A DNA stretch of 25,908 nucleotides. Source: JAVBKE01 sp031554215 (GTDB taxonomy: Bacteria; Bacillota; Bacilli; JARBTR01). The stretch is taken from NCBI GenBank assembly GCA_031554215.1, contig JAVBKF010000086.1, positions 1-25,908 of the forward strand. Reading direction: 5' to 3'. Shown here in pieces: positions 23,552 to 25,908 of the stretch (the first letter of the stretch is position 1; each line of letters starts with the position of its first letter). The notes beneath the pieces are model-generated. The model saw only the letters and a list, made by a program, of their open reading frames with translations. It was not told where the DNA came from and made no database searches. The translations under genes were made by a program, and so were the position numbers.

Positions 23552-24970
23552 ATGATTAAGAACTATCTTTATAATGCCAGTTATCAGATATTACTGTTGT
23601 TGCTGCCATTTATCACTGTTCCCTATGTAACACGGGTTCTCGGTGATGACGCATTAGGAACGTTTGCGTTTAGTATATCAATTACACAATACTTTGTTCT
23701 GTTCTCCGCACTTGGTGTGCAAATGTACGGAAGCCGAGCAATTGCGCAAGCAAGAGACTCAAGGGAATCAGTATCAAAAACATTTCTGGAAATATATAAA
23801 TTACAACTACTATCCAGTGCGTTGACCTTTACCGTCTTTGCGCTGCTGTTTTTTCGAGAGGGGAATGCAATTTATTTTGCCCAATCGCTCTATCTAATCG
23901 GGATCATGTTTGATATTACTTGGCTCTATGTTGGTGTCGAAGATTTCAAGAAAATTGCCATCCGAAATGGCGTGATTAAGCTTGTGAGCGTCATTGGCAT
24001 TTTCACATTGGTCAAGTCACCGGACGACCTCTTGCTCTACACAATTATCTTGTCGCTATCAGTTGCCGCTGGTCAAATGGTCATGTTTTGGGGAATCAAG
24101 AAGCAAGTTGATTACATTCCTACTAAGTGGCCGGATTCCTTCAAACATTTACTGCCAGTTTTGGTGTTGTTCGTTCCACCATTATCTATCGGGATCTACA
24201 CGTTTCTAGATAAGTTTTTCCTTGGAACACTTACGGATTCGTTGTCAGATGTCGCTATCTACGATACAGGACAAAAAGTCATCCGCATGGTATTGGCTGT
24301 TGTCTCAGCACTGAGTATCGTTGTTATGCCGAGAGTGGCTAATCAGTTGGCTACAAATGATACCACGTCTGCAAGGCGCAATTTAGAAAAATCATTTCAA
24401 TTTGTCAGCATCATCGGTTTTGCCTTTGGTTTTGGATTGATCGCGATTGCCAAAGAATTTGTTCCCTGGTTTTTCGGTGAAGAATTCACAGGCGTGATAG
24501 ATGTCTTTTATTACTCAGCATTACTGATCATCCCTGTCGGGATTTCTAATGTGTTCGGATTCCAATACTTAGTGGCAGTGGGACAGCAAAAAAAATATGC
24601 TATCTCGACGATTGCGGCTGCAGTTGCTTCAATCAGTTTGAATTTGCTGTTAATTCCCTACTATGGCTACATTGGCGCTTCGATCACGATTCTTTTAGTT
24701 GAAACAATCGGTGCTTTGCTACTGGTTTATTTCTCAAGAGACTTTTTTGACCTTAGAAAGATGTTCAAGCCCTATGGTTGGTTATTAACCGCTTCGTTTC
24801 TGATGGTACTGGTTGTCCGCGTTATTGGGGCATGGTTAGGCGTAGGCATCACAACAACCTTTGTACAAGTCATTCTAGGCGCTGTTGTCTACCTTGTTTT
24901 CCTTACACTGGTCCATGTCATTGATTATAAGGAAGTTCAGGCAATTGTGAAGAGAATAATTAAACGGTGA
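23552..24970 (+). CDS. Wzx-type polysaccharide flippase
   Basis: This 472-residue protein belongs to the MOP superfamily (RfbX/Wzx type), which moves lipid-linked sugar repeat units across the membrane before polymerisation. It has about 12 to 14 hydrophobic segments. Helix 1 and its loop (PFITVPYVTRVLGDDALGTFAF) are characteristic, as are the GVQMYGSRAIAQ segment and the later DKFFLG and SIVVMPRVANQLA segments. GGGAGA lies about six bases before the ATG. It begins what looks like a polysaccharide operon, with the GT2 gene 75 bases downstream and the rest outside the window. The sugar substrate cannot be told. Confidence 0.87.
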   Translation: MIKNYLYNASYQILLLLLPFITVPYVTRVLGDDALGTFAFSISITQYFVLFSALGVQMYGSRAIAQARDSRESVSKTFLEIYKLQLLSSALTFTVFALLFFREGNAIYFAQSLYLIGIMFDITWLYVGVEDFKKIAIRNGVIKLVSVIGIFTLVKSPDDLLLYTIILSLSVAAGQMVMFWGIKKQVDYIPTKWPDSFKHLLPVLVLFVPPLSIGIYTFLDKFFLGTLTDSLSDVAIYDTGQKVIRMVLAVVSALSIVVMPRVANQLATNDTTSARRNLEKSFQFVSIIGFAFGFGLIAIAKEFVPWFFGEEFTGVIDVFYYSALLIIPVGISNVFGFQYLVAVGQQKKYAISTIAAAVASISLNLLLIPYYGYIGASITILLVETIGALLLVYFSRDFFDLRKMFKPYGWLLTASFLMVLVVRVIGAWLGVGITTTFVQVILGAVVYLVFLTLVHVIDYKEVQAIVKRIIKR

Positions 24971-25045
24971 TACAGGATAAATCTGGGACAATTATACCCC
25001 TGAAAGACAATTGCACAAGGACAAGATAAGGGTAAGGAGAACACC

Positions 25046-25879
25046 ATGAAAATAGCTGTTGTTTTAGTTCTATATAATAAGTCTATTGATCAATCAGAAA
25101 CCTTTCAAACCCTGCAACAAGGGTTGCCTATTTTCAAGGAACTTCAAATTGAAGTCGATATCATCATTTATGATAATAGTCAAAATGCACAACCTTCTAG
25201 TGATCAGCAAAACTTTGTTTACAAACATGACCCAAGGAATCTTGGTGTTGTTACAGCCTATAATTTCGCTTGGCAGTATGCGCAAGAAGAGGGACATGAC
25301 TGGGTATTATTACTAGACCATGATACGCAATTAACCGAAGCGTACTTCAAAGAATTGGCAGCAGAAACGGTGCAGCCAAACCCAGTCGTTGCAATCATCC
25401 CGCAAATCATGAGTAATCAAACCATTGTTTCTCCGGTTGTGAGCGATACTGTCGTGCCGCTAAAGATGGACCGACCTGCCCCTGGTATCCATATGACACC
25501 GATTATGGGCATTAACTCTGGCTGTCTGGTCAGAAGAAGTTTTTTGGATGAAATCGGTGGGTTTAACGAGGCATTTCCACTGGATTGTTTAGACTTTTGG
25601 TTCTTCAGTGAGATATTTCGTTGTGGCTATGGGGTACTTGTCCTAGAGGCAACATTAGTGCATGACCTCTCTGTCTTTGGAGAGGAAACAGTCTCTTTCG
25701 CAAGATATAAGAGCATCTTAAATTCAGAAATCCGCTACTATCAGCACTATCAAAATGCTTTGTTTAAAGATTACAAAATAGAAGCGTTCAAACGAGCAAC
25801 CTTGCAAATGCTTCATGAAAAAAATAAAAAAATCCCTTTGTATACATTTATGCGCTTGCTATCAGTCATGCTGAAGTAA
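25046..25879 (+). CDS. Family 2 glycosyltransferase, rhamnosyltransferase-like
   Basis: This 277-residue GT-A fold enzyme adds a sugar from a nucleotide donor to a growing glycan at the cytoplasmic face. The N-terminal strand VVLVLYN and a following IIYDNS form the nucleotide-binding half. DHD at 91-93 (in LLLDHDTQL) is the metal-binding motif. GINSGCLVRRSFLDEIGGFNEAF near residues 153-175 is the acceptor-side segment shared by GT2 enzymes of the rhamnosyltransferase (WbbL/RfbF) kind, and Asp182 in DCLDFWFF may take part in catalysis. GGAG lies about eight bases before the ATG. It is probably co-transcribed with the flippase. The protein appears complete, as the stop is at 25877-25879. The sugar is not certain. 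Confidence 0.83.
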   Translation: MKIAVVLVLYNKSIDQSETFQTLQQGLPIFKELQIEVDIIIYDNSQNAQPSSDQQNFVYKHDPRNLGVVTAYNFAWQYAQEEGHDWVLLLDHDTQLTEAYFKELAAETVQPNPVVAIIPQIMSNQTIVSPVVSDTVVPLKMDRPAPGIHMTPIMGINSGCLVRRSFLDEIGGFNEAFPLDCLDFWFFSEIFRCGYGVLVLEATLVHDLSVFGEETVSFARYKSILNSEIRYYQHYQNALFKDYKIEAFKRATLQMLHEKNKKIPLYTFMRLLSVMLK

Positions 25880-25908
25880 GTGGGTCATTTATATGAGCGT
25901 ATAAGATC

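Noticed and set aside
1..25908. CRISPR arrays, tRNA or rRNA genes, transposase genes, prophage or defence systems
   Set aside because: No regularly spaced repeats, tRNA cloverleaf-like segments, transposase motifs or phage and defence domains were seen when reading the window; weak cases could be missed without a covariance-model scan.

Overview
The window looks like chromosomal DNA from a low-GC, Gram-positive bacterium of the order Bacillales. Four things point there. The order secA, prfB, cytochrome c-551 resembles the secA-prfB-(yvjA)-cccB region of Bacillus subtilis. A pdaA-like gene, which in Bacillus acts in spore cortex formation, suggests a spore former or a close relative. Ribosome binding sites are strong GGAG types, and TTG starts are frequent. 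Homologues of the B. subtilis yfj/yfk region (yfjP, pdaA, yfkE, yfkH) lie within about 9 kb. The species cannot be named from the sequence alone. Family assignments come from reading the proteins, without any database search.

Layout. Positions 1-571 carry no convincing gene, only repeats and hairpins. 572-3142 holds two minus-strand genes for exported proteins that appear to be diverged tandem paralogues; the first is a lipoprotein. 3143-4025 is a long gap with a possible decayed minus-strand gene, then a leader with a possible 14-residue peptide ahead of L-lactate dehydrogenase (4026-4943). A beta-carbonic anhydrase-like gene follows (5352-5930). The minus strand then carries an AlkA-type DNA glycosylase, a TerC-family membrane protein, a frameshifted Nudix pseudogene and pdaA. 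A plus-strand 14-helix MFS exporter (9855-11483) has a palindrome just after its promoter.

From 11.5 to 15.3 kb there is a MITE-like inverted-repeat element, then minus-strand membrane proteins (YczE-like, Ca2+/H+ antiporter, YihY/YfkH) and a DUF2164 protein. Divergent from these is menC (15427-16551). A minus-strand, single-pass NHL-propeller protein (16748-18535) is divergent from secA (18955-21459), which is followed by prfB with its programmed +1 frameshift and by a lipoprotein cytochrome c. The right edge enters a polysaccharide cluster: a Wzx-type flippase and a GT2 glycosyltransferase.

Most of the window is core cellular function: secretion, translation termination, electron transfer, ion homeostasis and envelope building. 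I found no convincing new multi-gene system. The parts most worth a second look are the terminator lying directly against the ribosome binding site of the yczE-like gene, the paralogous exported pair with its five-residue repeat, the NHL membrane protein next to secA, and the decayed regions.
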